A DNA stretch of 64,000 bases, taken from Chloroflexi bacterium AL-N1 (GTDB lineage: Bacteria; Chloroflexota; Chloroflexia; Chloroflexales; Roseiflexaceae). The notes beneath the pieces were generated by a model that saw only the letters and a list, made by a program, of their open reading frames with translations, searched no databases and was not told the origin of the DNA. Positions 16,774 through 26,408 of this stretch are shown here, piece by piece (position 1 is the stretch's first letter; every line of letters starts with the position of its first letter). The stretch is taken from NCBI GenBank assembly GCA_013122435.1, contig WYDT01000003.1, forward strand, positions 1 to 64,000, read 5' to 3'. A program made the translations under genes and the position numbers.

Positions 16774-19137
16774 GTGGCGTCAGGTACTTCACCGCATTCA
16801 TTTTTTACATCATTTGTCGGACGATCATATGAATTGGATGCGATTAGCACGCTTGTAAATGCGAATCGCTTAGTAACACTTACTGGTACCGGAGGTATTG
16901 GCAAGAATCGGCTTGCCTGGGAGTTTGTCAATACACATAGCTCAGCATTTCCTGATGGAGTGATTTGGGTAGCTTTGGCATCTGTTACTGATCCGGCGAT
17001 GGTATTACCAACGATTGCCAAGAGTCTTGATATCACTGACAGCAGCTCGCAGCCGCTGTGGGAGAGCGTATGTAGCTATCTCGCGCAACGAAAGATGCTT
17101 ATAGTTCTGGACAATATGGAGCAGCTTCGAGAGGTATTTTCGCTGGTGGCTGATTTGCTGACAATGACAACACACCTCACGTTACTTGTGACAAGTCGAG
17201 AGTCGTTGCATATGGCAGGTGAACAGATCTACCCTGTTCCCCCCCTCACGTTACCGGAGCACACGACTCGATCATCACTTGATGTACTGGAGCAGGTTGA
17301 GTCAGTACAACTATTTGTCAAACGTGCACAGGCGGTGCGTCCCGATTTTGCCCTTACTCCAACGAGTGCTCCGCTGGTAGCAGAGATCTGCCAACGGCTC
17401 GATGGTTTACCACTGGCAATTGAACTGGTTGCCGCGTGGATACATGTGCTTCCTCCGCAGAGCCTATTGGCACACCTCGACACATATCTGCTTAACTTCA
17501 AGAACCGTGCTCATGGTATGCCTGATCGACATCAGACTCTGTGTGCAGCCATTGATTGGAGCTACGATTTGTTGGATGCTGACGAACAACAACTGCTTGC
17601 ACGATTGGCAGTCTTTGCTGGGAGTTGGTCACTGGAAGCCGCTGAAGCAGTGTGTGCCACTAATGCGATAGAAAAAACAACCTTATTAGAGCGATTGACA
17701 ACTCTTCTAGACAAGAGTCTGGTGGTGCAACCACAGCTGGAAGGTGAGCCACGTTTTCGGATGCTGGCAACCATCCGCGAGTATGCTGCGGAGCGTTTAG
17801 GGGAACATGGCGAAATCGATTTTCTCCAGCAGAGACATGCTCACTTTTTTCGCTCATTTGTTGAGCAAGCTGAACCAGAACTACGTGGTTCGCAACAGGA
17901 TAGTTGGTTTGCTCGTCTGATAGCGGATTGTGACAACATTCGTAAAGCCCTGCGCTGGACCATCGATGTGGAGGATCTGACAACTGCATTTAGTCTAGCA
18001 GGGTCGCTGTGGCGCTTCTGGTGGATTCAAGGCTATTTAGCAGAAGGTCGCACCTGGCTTACTCTGGTATTGTCGATGCCAGGCCAACCATCGATCAACC
18101 CAGTGCTTCGTGCCAATGTGTTGAGTTGTGCAGCTAATTTAGCCTCCCTTCAAGGTGACCTGCTCAACGCACAGAAGTTGCATGAGGAAGGTCTGACATT
18201 GAGGCGCATGATAGGTGATCGGGAAGCCATTGCCCGATCACTGAATAATCTCGGGTTGGTAGCTGAACAGCAGGAGGATTATCCAACAGCGGCCAGTTTG
18301 TACAAAGAGAGTCTGGCGCTTTGGCGAGAGACTGGTGATCTGTGGGGCATTGCTGATGTGCTCAATAATCTTGGTTGGGTAGTGGCACAGCAGGGGGACG
18401 TGATAATGGCACGAGCATTGCATGAAGAAAGTCTTACTTTGAAACGAGAAGTTGGTGATACCTGGGGCATTGCCAGTGCACTCGGAAATCTGGGAAATCT
18501 TGCAACACAACACGGTGATTATGCAGCGGCGTGGTCTTACCATCAGGAAAGTCTCACACTAAAGCAGTCTCTGGGTAATCAACAGGGTATTGCTGGGTCG
18601 TTAAACGGATTGGCAGAGATAGCCGTGGCTTTTAGTCAGTACGAACGAGCAGTGCTCCTTTCAGGTGCAGCCTCAGCAATGCGTGATGCTATCAGTGTTG
18701 CATTGCCACCATCCGATCAAATAGGTGTAGACAATAGTTTGGCGGTAGCGCGCAGTCACTTGAGTGAAGAAGCTTTTATTGAGTCGTGGGAGGCGGGACA
18801 AGCGCTTACATTGGAGGAAGCCATCACACTAGCACAAGAAGCATTATCGGCACCTCGAACGGTTTCTATTGCTCCTGCACCAGCGCCAGACTTACACACA
18901 ACGCTGACCCCACGAGAACGAGAGGTGTTATGCCTGGTGGCTGTGGGTCTAACTAACAAGGAGATTGCGCAGAAGTTAGTTTTGAGCCATTACACAGTAC
19001 AGGATTATGTACGTTCTATTCTCGATAAGCTTGATGTGCCATCACGAAGCGCTGCAACACGATATGCAGTTGAGTATGGTCTTGTTGCGGATTTTGAGTA
19101 TGGTGAAGGGACGAAAAGGGACCTGGTTACGTATTAG
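16774..19137 (+). CDS. NB-ARC/TPR LuxR-family transcriptional regulator
   Basis: About 787 residues. An NB-ARC-like ATPase occupies residues 10-300 (TSFVGRSYELDAIS, Walker A GTGGIGKNRLAWEF, Walker B KMLIVLDNMEQL, GLPLAIELVAAWI). Kinesin-light-chain-like TPR repeats follow (SLNNLGLVAEQQEDYPTAA and three similar units), and a C-terminal LuxR helix-turn-helix (LTPREREVLCLVAVGLTNKEI). Such STAND regulators oligomerise on ligand binding. In the Walker A the usual Thr/Ser after GK is Asn, which should weaken ATP binding. The start is GTG 16774, from GGAGG five bases upstream. The target genes are unknown. Confidence 0.88.
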   Translation: MASGTSPHSFFTSFVGRSYELDAISTLVNANRLVTLTGTGGIGKNRLAWEFVNTHSSAFPDGVIWVALASVTDPAMVLPTIAKSLDITDSSSQPLWESVCSYLAQRKMLIVLDNMEQLREVFSLVADLLTMTTHLTLLVTSRESLHMAGEQIYPVPPLTLPEHTTRSSLDVLEQVESVQLFVKRAQAVRPDFALTPTSAPLVAEICQRLDGLPLAIELVAAWIHVLPPQSLLAHLDTYLLNFKNRAHGMPDRHQTLCAAIDWSYDLLDADEQQLLARLAVFAGSWSLEAAEAVCATNAIEKTTLLERLTTLLDKSLVVQPQLEGEPRFRMLATIREYAAERLGEHGEIDFLQQRHAHFFRSFVEQAEPELRGSQQDSWFARLIADCDNIRKALRWTIDVEDLTTAFSLAGSLWRFWWIQGYLAEGRTWLTLVLSMPGQPSINPVLRANVLSCAANLASLQGDLLNAQKLHEEGLTLRRMIGDREAIARSLNNLGLVAEQQEDYPTAASLYKESLALWRETGDLWGIADVLNNLGWVVAQQGDVIMARALHEESLTLKREVGDTWGIASALGNLGNLATQHGDYAAAWSYHQESLTLKQSLGNQQGIAGSLNGLAEIAVAFSQYERAVLLSGAASAMRDAISVALPPSDQIGVDNSLAVARSHLSEEAFIESWEAGQALTLEEAITLAQEALSAPRTVSIAPAPAPDLHTTLTPREREVLCLVAVGLTNKEIAQKLVLSHYTVQDYVRSILDKLDVPSRSAATRYAVEYGLVADFEYGEGTKRDLVTY

Positions 19138-19143
19138 AACGTA

Positions 19144-19524
19144 CTATGAGGTGACTGGTTTACAGAGATCGTAAGGCTGAACCAGTATTTCGGATGGGAT
19201 GCCCAAACCACTGCTGAGTTTTCTAATCATCTCAAGTGTCAAATGTCGTCTGCGATTCAGAATTTCCGATACACGCGCACGGCTACCGATATATGGCTCA
19301 AGATCCTGCCGTGCCAGCCCGCGACTTTCGAGATAATAGATGATTGCTTCGATTGGTTCGGGTGGCAGGATGGGATGATGTTGTGCTTCATATGCCTCAA
19401 TCAGTGTTACCAGAATGTCTAGTGTATCGCCTTCTGGTGTGCCTGATTGAGCATCAAAAAGCTCCTCAGCCAATTGAAGTGCACCCTCATAATCAGTTTC
19501 ATTCTTAATTGGACGAATGTTCAT
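19144..19524 (-). CDS. higA: HigA-type antitoxin with helix-turn-helix
   Basis: A 126-residue XRE-type antitoxin. The N-terminus resembles HigA proteins (IKNETDYEGALQLAEELFDA) and the DNA-binding part is EPYIGSRARVSEILNRRRHL, followed by GLGIPSEILVQPY. In HigBA pairs the antitoxin binds the toxin and represses the operon. It follows the toxin gene by 18 bp, the usual toxin-first order. Confidence 0.88.
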   Translation of the reverse strand: MNIRPIKNETDYEGALQLAEELFDAQSGTPEGDTLDILVTLIEAYEAQHHPILPPEPIEAIIYYLESRGLARQDLEPYIGSRARVSEILNRRRHLTLEMIRKLSSGLGIPSEILVQPYDLCKPVTS

Positions 19525-19542
19525 TGTTATTCTCTCATCTAG

Positions 19543-19836
19543 TTAAATAGTCGCTGCATCTACCCGGTCATAGTCCTGATGTGTTCCGATAAATCGAATA
19601 TAAACAATTCCTGAATTATAGTTTATTGCGACAATAAATCGGTAGTGATTCCCACATATATTAAAGACGACACGATTATTAGGAATAATGCTTGTAGTTG
19701 CATATGTTTGTCGTATGTCATTAGGGCTATTCCATGTAGAATTGCTTGTATCTTGATACCATGCTCTCAGTGCTTGTTCAGCATCAGGATAATGTTCCCA
19801 AAACTCTCGCAATGTTTTCTTAGCAATAATACGCAT
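19543..19836 (-). CDS. higB: HigB-type mRNA interferase toxin
   Basis: A protein of about 97 residues of the HigB family (RelE superfamily), expected to cleave mRNA at the ribosome. It opens with MRIIAKKTLREFWEHYPDAE and ends with YIRFIGTHQDYDRVDAATI, both typical of HigB. The ATG at 19836 is chosen because it gives the usual MRII start; three more in-frame codons lie upstream. It forms a two-gene operon with higA. Confidence 0.88.
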   Translation of the reverse strand: MRIIAKKTLREFWEHYPDAEQALRAWYQDTSNSTWNSPNDIRQTYATTSIIPNNRVVFNICGNHYRFIVAINYNSGIVYIRFIGTHQDYDRVDAATI

Positions 19837-20040
19837 CAACACCATCTTCTATCAAACCACTTGAATTGATTATAACATGTTCCCGAATTGGGATCAAGCA
19901 GTATTTCTTTAGATTTTTGAGTAGACAACTGTAGTGATATACACGTTTGTAGATGCCATCTCTTCTGTGAGGATTATTTTGAGGGTTTACAACAATTGTG
20001 TAGCATACCTTTATTTTATCTAGGATGTTTGACATGAATC

Positions 20041-23000
20041 TCACCCAACACCCTTTTGTCGCAGGTCGATCAAGCGTCCCGAACCGATGCGCTCCAGGCG
20101 CTGGGCCGCATCGGTGTGGTCGAGGATGTGTGTTTGAATAAGGTTGTGGGGCAGTGCCAGTACCTCGAGCTTGGAGCGGGCAATCACGTGGGCGCTGGGA
20201 GGAGTGCCACGCAATAGCTCAATTTCGCCAAAAAACTCTTTGGGTCCAAGTCTGGCAACGAGTTGCGGGTTACCGCCATTTTCGCTGCTCTGCTCTACCA
20301 CGATAGCTTCACCTTGCATAACAACATAAAGTGTGCCATTGACCACTCCCTTCTGGACAATGACTTGATGCTTATCAAACGTGTGGTGGTGTGCATGTTG
20401 TACGAGTTGCTGTAACGTATCGCGGGGCAGGCTGGCAAACAGGGGAATGCCTTCAAGCAAGCGCAATCGTGTCAGCGCTGCAAAGCCATAATCAGTAGCC
20501 GATGTCTGTCGGTGTGTTACTGCATGGATGATTGGCTCAGGAGCAAAAAGTAACTCGGATGTGATCGATGCGCGATACGTGAGAGTACTACCACCATCGG
20601 GCGTCGTTTCGCCACCAAACCAACTCCCGCGATGAAGCTCATCCATGACTTGCCCCCGACGTTCCACAATAACCTCACCTGAATCAACAATCCATACACC
20701 AGATATCCCATTAATCGATTGTGGGATCGGTACACCAGTTGAGTACCGAAACTCACACAGATTGTGATTGAGGGTATCAAGTTGGTGATCGTTGCATAAT
20801 AAAAAGAGATCTATCTGACGTAGAAAACGGAGCCGTTGTGTGCGTTCATCGTGAAACCCCAGTGAGAGTTGGTTCGCCCAGGGTGTGGTGGGGAACGCAT
20901 AGCGGTTGGCGGTTTCGCGCTCAGACCATGGAAGTGCGTCGTATGCTGCCTGAATGACACGATAGGCAAATCCGGTCCCTGTAAGATCTTCAATCGTTTT
21001 GATGGTGTAACGTAGGACTTCCGCATACCGTGCGCCTTGTCGTTCAATCTCAAGTTGTTTGGTTACTCTGCCGACCCGTGCCTGATCGCGGTCGAGCGTA
21101 ATATCCCAATTTGCCGTTGCTGCAAGCACATCCATATGATCATCGAGGAATTGTGCGCGCCGTGAACCATAGACTGACCGCAACAATTGATAGCATCCAG
21201 CATAAAATCGCTGAAATCCTTGCATCAGACGCTGTTGTTCATTGATTGCCGGTTGCACAACCCACTCCAGTTCATGCAGAGTGATCTGGCGTAGGGTTGC
21301 CAGATGAACGATCCATGCCGCAGCCCATGTGCCTGCAACGATAGTGTCGAGCCAGAGAATGCGTGTTTCGAGATTGACAATGTAATCAATCGTCTGGAGC
21401 AAGCTCGCGAGCCATGTCAATGCCCATGCCCAGAACAATCGTGAATCGTAGAGGCCGATCAGGTGTGGGATGAACAGCGCAAAGGCGACTGCACCAAAGT
21501 ATCCTGGTGCTCCAGCGATGAGATAGGCCCAACGAGGCAGATCAGGCCAGTTGTCCATGGCACTAAACAGGGCGATCCCACCGATGCCAAATGCCAGCAT
21601 CAACAACAGCGCAGTGATGTAGAGATCGCGTGGGGGGGCGTGGCGTAGATCTACATCAAGGAGCAACATGTATCCAGCGATGAGTAAAAAGATAAAAGCT
21701 ACTCCATCGACTGGCACGGCTAGGTCATTCATTTCTAGTAGCAGACGTACAGTTGCAGCACCACCAGCAAACACAGTCATGATCGTAAAAGCATTGATGG
21801 CAGTCAGTGCTGCTGCGCCCTGGTAGTCTGTGCGTATCAATAGCACGCCACCAAGCGCAATGGCCCATAATCCAAGAGGAATTACTTCAATCCAGAGCGA
21901 TTCGCCAAATTGATTTGTGAGTAGCCCCAGACCTAGCACAAGCGCCAGGGCAAGGCCAGCCATCAGTGTTGGATGTCGACCATAGCCATGCTGTAGCATC
22001 CACCGCCAACCAACCAGGCCCGTGCTCAACGCACCGAGGAAAAGCACAGTACTAAGCGGAATCGCGACCAACAGCACAATGACCACAGCAAGTACTTGTT
22101 GGAATAAGAATTGGCTTGACCACAGTGATTGAATAATAACCTGTAACTGAGCTTGCCAGAAAAGCCCCGCGAACACAAGTGCAACAATGGTATAGCCCAC
22201 CGACAAGGCCCCGTAGAGGACAAAGATGCGTTCCTGTTGCGTGAGAAGGCGGAGCAAGGCACGGGGGTGTTCAATGCCGATCATGTGACCATCCAGGGTT
22301 TTGTGTTTGCTCCACAGTGGTCCACGAACAAACTCTAGTGCACGACGACGCAGATTGGGCAGACGCTTCCAGTCAATGAGGAGGAAATAGCCGTCGAATT
22401 CGAGCAGTGGGTTAAGGTTGAAGAGCGTTGTGACATACGATACCAGCGCAAATTTGTATGCTGCAGAACTGAGGATATCTTCAGGATACATGTATGTAAA
22501 CAGGGCCGCGATGGCGCCTAAAAAGAGGTCTGCGATCAACCCAGCTACTGAAACAATCATGCGCGCATGTCGTGGTGAACGCCAGATGTCGCTAGTGTCG
22601 ACAAAGCAGGCGGGCATGCCAAAATAGAGCATAAAACCGCCACTGTGGAGTGTTCGTCGATAGTGTTTGACTGCCAGCGCGTGTGCGCTTTCGTGGAAAA
22701 GAAACGATAGAGCGATAGCAAACCACAGAACAATGAGTTCAACAGAGATAGCGTTCTCAGATGTAATCAGGGTGGTTTCACGACCACCAAGCAACAGTGC
22801 AACAAACGCACCAGTGCCTGCCAGCACAATAATGACCCATAGCAACAAAAATGCGCGGGTAAAAAAGAACCGCCCAAACCAGCGATAGATGTTGCCATAC
22901 AATGTATCGATGTTGCGTATTTCCAACCGCCTGCCCATCAAGGTATGGATGATGCGGCGGCCCCAACCTTCGGCAGTACGTTTTTCGAGTGCTGCATTGA

Positions 23001-23463
23001 TCTGTCCATAGATATTGACTGGTTGATCAACGAGAAAGCCACCTTGTTGTAGTGTGGTTACAAAATCGCCGAGAGGCAGGAGGACGCCATCACGCAAGAA
23101 GGTTTCGGTTGCCAGTTGTGCGATGGTATGTGTTCCATCCATCTGTGACCAGACGTGGTGCTGCTCAGGCGTCAGGCGGACGTAGCTGCCAGTCGGACTG
23201 CGAATGACGATCACTTTGTGTCCGTCTTCCAGAACTGACTCTTCGGGGATATCAGGAAGCGTGTGTGGACAATACTTAGCGGGGTCGGTACGACTACGCA
23301 GCGCTTGCCAAAGCTTTGTGCTGTTGTCTATTGCTGGATTGGTGGTTTGTTGCGTAAGTGTGTGCGATAGGTTGATGTCAGTTTCTGGGATGGCGGAAAG
23401 GCGGCGCTCAAGGGTGCTCCATAAACCGTCCCTTTTGTTTGATTCGTTGGGTTGTTCTGGCAT
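20041..23463 (-). CDS. PqqD-like / M50 membrane metalloprotease / cyclic-nucleotide-binding fusion
   Basis: A 1,140-residue protein. Residues 60-140 resemble a PqqD-like winged helix (LPDIPEESVL, QHHVWSQMDGTHTIAQL). A polytopic membrane region then contains the zinc site FHESAHAL (near residue 255) and the second M50 site LNPLLEFDGYF (near 348), so it is a site-2-protease-like or peptide-transport-like protein. More helices follow. The last 250 residues hold two cNMP-binding-like domains; the second is clear (LFASLPRDTLQQLVQHA, KEFFGEIELLRGTPPSAHVI). It might be a protease gated by a nucleotide; this is inference. The ATG at 23463 is preferred to a TTG nine codons upstream. Confidence 0.8.
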   Translation of the reverse strand: MPEQPNESNKRDGLWSTLERRLSAIPETDINLSHTLTQQTTNPAIDNSTKLWQALRSRTDPAKYCPHTLPDIPEESVLEDGHKVIVIRSPTGSYVRLTPEQHHVWSQMDGTHTIAQLATETFLRDGVLLPLGDFVTTLQQGGFLVDQPVNIYGQINAALEKRTAEGWGRRIIHTLMGRRLEIRNIDTLYGNIYRWFGRFFFTRAFLLLWVIIVLAGTGAFVALLLGGRETTLITSENAISVELIVLWFAIALSFLFHESAHALAVKHYRRTLHSGGFMLYFGMPACFVDTSDIWRSPRHARMIVSVAGLIADLFLGAIAALFTYMYPEDILSSAAYKFALVSYVTTLFNLNPLLEFDGYFLLIDWKRLPNLRRRALEFVRGPLWSKHKTLDGHMIGIEHPRALLRLLTQQERIFVLYGALSVGYTIVALVFAGLFWQAQLQVIIQSLWSSQFLFQQVLAVVIVLLVAIPLSTVLFLGALSTGLVGWRWMLQHGYGRHPTLMAGLALALVLGLGLLTNQFGESLWIEVIPLGLWAIALGGVLLIRTDYQGAAALTAINAFTIMTVFAGGAATVRLLLEMNDLAVPVDGVAFIFLLIAGYMLLLDVDLRHAPPRDLYITALLLMLAFGIGGIALFSAMDNWPDLPRWAYLIAGAPGYFGAVAFALFIPHLIGLYDSRLFWAWALTWLASLLQTIDYIVNLETRILWLDTIVAGTWAAAWIVHLATLRQITLHELEWVVQPAINEQQRLMQGFQRFYAGCYQLLRSVYGSRRAQFLDDHMDVLAATANWDITLDRDQARVGRVTKQLEIERQGARYAEVLRYTIKTIEDLTGTGFAYRVIQAAYDALPWSERETANRYAFPTTPWANQLSLGFHDERTQRLRFLRQIDLFLLCNDHQLDTLNHNLCEFRYSTGVPIPQSINGISGVWIVDSGEVIVERRGQVMDELHRGSWFGGETTPDGGSTLTYRASITSELLFAPEPIIHAVTHRQTSATDYGFAALTRLRLLEGIPLFASLPRDTLQQLVQHAHHHTFDKHQVIVQKGVVNGTLYVVMQGEAIVVEQSSENGGNPQLVARLGPKEFFGEIELLRGTPPSAHVIARSKLEVLALPHNLIQTHILDHTDAAQRLERIGSGRLIDLRQKGVG

Positions 23464-23531
23464 ACAGACATCCACAGACACATCAAGCAAGCATTAACAC
23501 AACCACTACTGTACCACAACATCTGTGAAAT

Positions 23532-23562
23532 GAAATAAAGGGACCACTGGCCCCTTTATTTC
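23532..23562 (-). terminator. Terminator-like hairpin after the HEXXH peptidase gene
   Basis: A perfect 11-bp stem (GAAATAAAGGG with CCCTTTATTTC) around a 9-base loop. The U-rich arm is on the reverse transcript, and the hairpin lies 79 bp past the stop of the upstream reverse-strand gene. It may work in both directions. Confidence 0.6.
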
Positions 23563-23640
23563 TGGAAGCTTTTGTATCAGTTGACATCTATATTGATAAA
23601 CGCAGGCTTGGTATGGTTTTTGTCATACTACATAAAGTAA

Positions 23641-24498
23641 TTATCTATCAATCCAGGAAATCCATTCTTGCTCAAGTTCTTCCAGGCTTTTGCCATATAC
23701 CCCAACATAATCTGCCGAACCAGGGTTGCTTTGCCCGGTAATGTAGAGTTGGTCAAATGACTCGCGTCCGTAGGTCTGGATCAAAAACTCGACAAAGCTG
23801 GCCCATTGATAATAGAGTGCATTCATGGCGGCAATGCCCAGACCTGAGTAGTGTGTCGCAAGGGGATAAAACAGCCCACCCTGGCGTTGTGCATCGACAA
23901 AGGAGCGAAAGTCAGCGTGGCCATTGAGCCAGTATTCACCAGCACCCCATGTGGCCATGCCCTCAGAGAGAATGAGATCAGTATGGAGATGGGCAGGTCC
24001 GTAGTAATCATGTTCAAGCTGATGTACGATTTCGTGAGCGAGAATAGCCACAGCCCGGTTGCGACTGATGTTTGGGCAGGTGTAGACCTGGATATTGCGA
24101 ACATCGGTATAGGCAAGACCGTGCATACCGCAACTCTTATCGTGTATCACTGATACAGTAAAGCGGTCGTTAGGGCTCGCACCAAAGCGATTTGAGGCAT
24201 AGGCAACTGCACGCTGGATCTCGTCGGTGAGCGCGTCACGTTCGCTGTCATACAACCCATCGGAGACCTGCAGATCAAAGGTATCATCGACAGGTATAAG
24301 CGCACCACTTATGGGAGGTGGTGTGTCAAGTGGGTCTATCGGTACGTCGGGTCTGGTAATCATCGGTTCGGGTGACCAGTGCGAAATCATGCGCTGGGCT
24401 GGTTCTCCCGGGCGTATGATCAGGATGATGAGGATGGCAATTGATACAACCGCAACGACAATGACGAGAGGAGGATATTGCTGTTGGTACGTTCGCAT
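23641..24498 (-). CDS. Membrane-anchored gluzincin-type metallopeptidase
   Basis: About 285 residues. One N-terminal transmembrane helix (LVIVVAVVSIAILIILII) and a proline-rich linker precede an extracytoplasmic domain. The zinc motif HEIVHQLEH is followed by a glutamate in LSEGMATWGAGEY, so the layout is HEXXH plus a downstream E, as in peptidase-MA-like enzymes. The substrate is unknown. The start is the ATG at 24498; a TTG lies three codons upstream. The gene ends the conserved chromosomal block next to the tRNA that carries the integrated element. Confidence 0.8.
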   Translation of the reverse strand: MRTYQQQYPPLVIVVAVVSIAILIILIIRPGEPAQRMISHWSPEPMITRPDVPIDPLDTPPPISGALIPVDDTFDLQVSDGLYDSERDALTDEIQRAVAYASNRFGASPNDRFTVSVIHDKSCGMHGLAYTDVRNIQVYTCPNISRNRAVAILAHEIVHQLEHDYYGPAHLHTDLILSEGMATWGAGEYWLNGHADFRSFVDAQRQGGLFYPLATHYSGLGIAAMNALYYQWASFVEFLIQTYGRESFDQLYITGQSNPGSADYVGVYGKSLEELEQEWISWIDR

Positions 24499-24659
24499 AG
24501 GCGTCAAAATTGTCCGGAGGTCCTAACTGGGAATCTGGTTGCTCAAGTATAGCATGAAATATGGCTCGCCGCTGGATAGTTAGGGCGTTATTTGGCTGAT
24601 TGGCGCGATAAACACCGATTGACGCTCTTTTGCTCATCCGCTATAATACAGAGGAATTA

Positions 24660-24735
24660 GCCCCCGTAGCTCAGGGGATAGAGCAAAGGTTTCCTAAACC
24701 TTGTGTCGGCGGTTCGAATCCGTCCGGGGGTACCA
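24660..24735 (+). tRNA. tRNA-Arg (anticodon CCT), with encoded CCA
   Basis: Complete cloverleaf of 76 bases: acceptor stem GCCCCCG/CGGGGGT (first pair G-T), D-arm AGCTCAGGGGATAGAGC, anticodon stem AAGGT/ACCTT with loop TTCCTAA (anticodon CCT, reading AGG), T-arm GGCGGTTCGAATCCGTC, discriminator A and CCA. Its 3' part from 24,691 is shared with the repeat at 57,923, so the present 3' half came in with the integrated element and restores the gene. Confidence 0.95.
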
Positions 24736-24738
24736 CAA
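24691..24738 (+). repeat. attL: 48-bp direct repeat within the tRNA-Arg 3' end
   Basis: Identical to 57,923-57,970, running from the anticodon loop through the T-arm and CCA to three bases beyond the tRNA. The preceding bases differ (GGT here, GAA at the far copy), which sets the left limit. This is the usual footprint of tyrosine-integrase insertion into a tRNA 3' end. Confidence 0.9.
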
Positions 24739-24780
24739 CAGGACGCGGTAGCTGCTTCAGGGCGGCTGCCGTGTTTTCGT

Positions 24781-24795
24781 TGAGGGACGGTATCA
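24781..24795 (+). repeat. Possible integrase arm-type site, left end
   Basis: The 15-mer TGAGGGACGGTATCA recurs exactly at 57,806-57,820, close to the other end of the element. Next to it GACTGTATG (24,798-24,806) also recurs (57,799-57,807). Short repeats just inside both ends fit arm-type sites for the tyrosine integrase or its excisionase. Confidence 0.4.
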
Positions 24796-24823
24796 GGGAC
24801 TGTATGGTACAAAAAAGAGGTCA

Positions 24824-25966
24824 TTAGTGATCTCCTGATGCAGCTTGGCGCAGCCGTCGCGTTACTCCAGCGATGGCTTTGCGTTTATTCTCGGTATAGC
24901 TATGGGCATAGATGGATGCGGTGACAGCCACACTGGAATGCCCTAAAATCTTACTTACGTCGGTGAGTGGGACCCCATCGGCCAGCATCAAACTCCCCGC
25001 GCTATGGCGGAGGTCGTGAAACCGCAGATTTTCAGGGAGCCCTGCTCGTCGCAGGGCGGTCTTGAAATGACGTATGAGATTACGCGCACGTAATGGTGTT
25101 CCCACCATGCTTGGAAAAACCAGGAGGTGCTCGTGCCATTCTTCTTCCATGCGGACACGTTCATCTTGCTGATACTCCCAATGCTGTTGCAATACCGCGC
25201 TGATGTCATCGTCAATCGGAATATCGCGGACGCTTTCCTTACTTTTGGGCGGTACGTGCTGAGGTCTGTTCTTAAGAAGCTGGACTTGTTCGCGGATACG
25301 AATCTCACGCTGCACCAGATCGACGTTGGGCCAGCGTAGTCCAATCAGCTCGCCCTCGCGCATGCCTGATACCAGTGCCACAAAATACAGGGCATAGAGC
25401 CGATGTCCTTCCACCGCCCTGAGCAATCGCTGGGCTTCATCTGCCGTAAGTGCATATGACTCCCGTTGTGCGCCGCCTGGTGGTTTGATACCATCAGTGG
25501 GGTTGAACTTGAGCATACGCTCATTGACTGCCACCTGGAGCGCCGCACGCAAGACTACGAAGGCATTGCGTACTGTGTTAGGGGCATACTGGTTCGACAG
25601 GTTCCGCATCCAGCGACGAATGACTGGTGGATGCAAGGCATCAAGGCGCGTACTGCCCAGATACGGGACAATACGCGCCTGGCACACCTGGGCATAATCT
25701 TCACGGGTGGTGGCTTTGACATCAATCACCTCGTGGAGCCAGTAGTGCAGTTGTTGATTGAGGGTGACCGGGCGTTGCGCGACATGGACCCCATCATCAC
25801 GTTCACGCAGTTTGTCGCGCAGCAACGCTCGCCCTTCTTCTTTGCTGGATACACGCCATTTTCGTGGTGCATTCCCGCTATCATCGGGCATCTTGGCCCA
25901 CCAGACACCTGACCCTTTCGGGTATTCGTACACCGTTCCGCTCCCTTTTTCGCGTCGTCGTGCCAT
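24824..25966 (-). CDS. int: Tyrosine recombinase / phage-type integrase
   Basis: A 380-residue integrase that inserts and excises the element at tRNA-Arg. An arm-binding N-terminus (GSGTVYEYPKGSGVWWAKM) is followed by a SAM-like core-binding domain (LNQQLHYWLHEVIDVKATT). The catalytic domain has the first arginine in SGMREGELIGLRW, the HxxR box in RFHDLRHSAGSLML, the later histidine in LGHSSVAVTASIYAHSY and the nucleophile tyrosine in the same block. Its ATG overlaps the stop of the excisionase-like gene, so both are made from one message. It lies 86 bp from the attL repeat. Confidence 0.95.
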   Translation of the reverse strand: MARRREKGSGTVYEYPKGSGVWWAKMPDDSGNAPRKWRVSSKEEGRALLRDKLRERDDGVHVAQRPVTLNQQLHYWLHEVIDVKATTREDYAQVCQARIVPYLGSTRLDALHPPVIRRWMRNLSNQYAPNTVRNAFVVLRAALQVAVNERMLKFNPTDGIKPPGGAQRESYALTADEAQRLLRAVEGHRLYALYFVALVSGMREGELIGLRWPNVDLVQREIRIREQVQLLKNRPQHVPPKSKESVRDIPIDDDISAVLQQHWEYQQDERVRMEEEWHEHLLVFPSMVGTPLRARNLIRHFKTALRRAGLPENLRFHDLRHSAGSLMLADGVPLTDVSKILGHSSVAVTASIYAHSYTENKRKAIAGVTRRLRQAASGDH

Positions 25967-26181
25967 CAGTATGTATCTCCTTCACGTTCCTGTTCACGCC
26001 GTAAGTAGGCCCGCAGATCTTCAACCAGATAACGACGTCCGCGCCCCTGTCCAACCGGGTGTAATTTGCCTCTGAGTACCAGACGACGTAGATGACGGGT
26101 ACTAATGCTCAAGAGATCGGCGGCTTCCTGGGGACGTACCTGAAGCCGTTCAGTTGGTGGGATGGTTGATTTGATAGTCAT
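25966..26181 (-). CDS. Excisionase-like MerR/HTH_17 DNA-binding protein
   Basis: A 71-residue protein with a winged helix-turn-helix of the excisionase type: VRPQEAADLLSISTRHLRRL, then a basic wing GKLHPVGQGRGRRYLVEDL. The start is the ATG at 26181, since GGAGG lies five bases upstream; the longer open frame is ignored. It overlaps the integrase start and is the best candidate for Xis, which turns integrase towards excision. Confidence 0.8.
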   Translation of the reverse strand: MTIKSTIPPTERLQVRPQEAADLLSISTRHLRRLVLRGKLHPVGQGRGRRYLVEDLRAYLRREQEREGDTY

Positions 26182-26408
26182 GGTATCCTCCGTATAACCT
26201 ATGGTATTCATTGATAACAAATCGGATGGCTGCTCACTCAGCAGCTTGTCTGGAGTAGTGTTCGTTGCCAGAGACTCCTTGCAATTTCTCGTGGGGTTGG
26301 GTAGAATGAAGTACACACCCGTGGTACAGCATGCTGTCCACACCCCCTATTCTTGGTTCAAGAATGGTCGAGGCTCCTGTCTGCATCAGGAGTCTTTTTG
26401 TTTAGGTA

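Noticed and set aside
24630..24827. Forward frame over the tRNA-Arg gene
   Set aside because: It reads through the tRNA and attL (VAQGIEQRFPKPCVGGSNPSG is a tRNA shadow).
25466..25912. 148-codon forward frame opposite the integrase
   Set aside because: It is an antisense shadow of a well-supported integrase gene.
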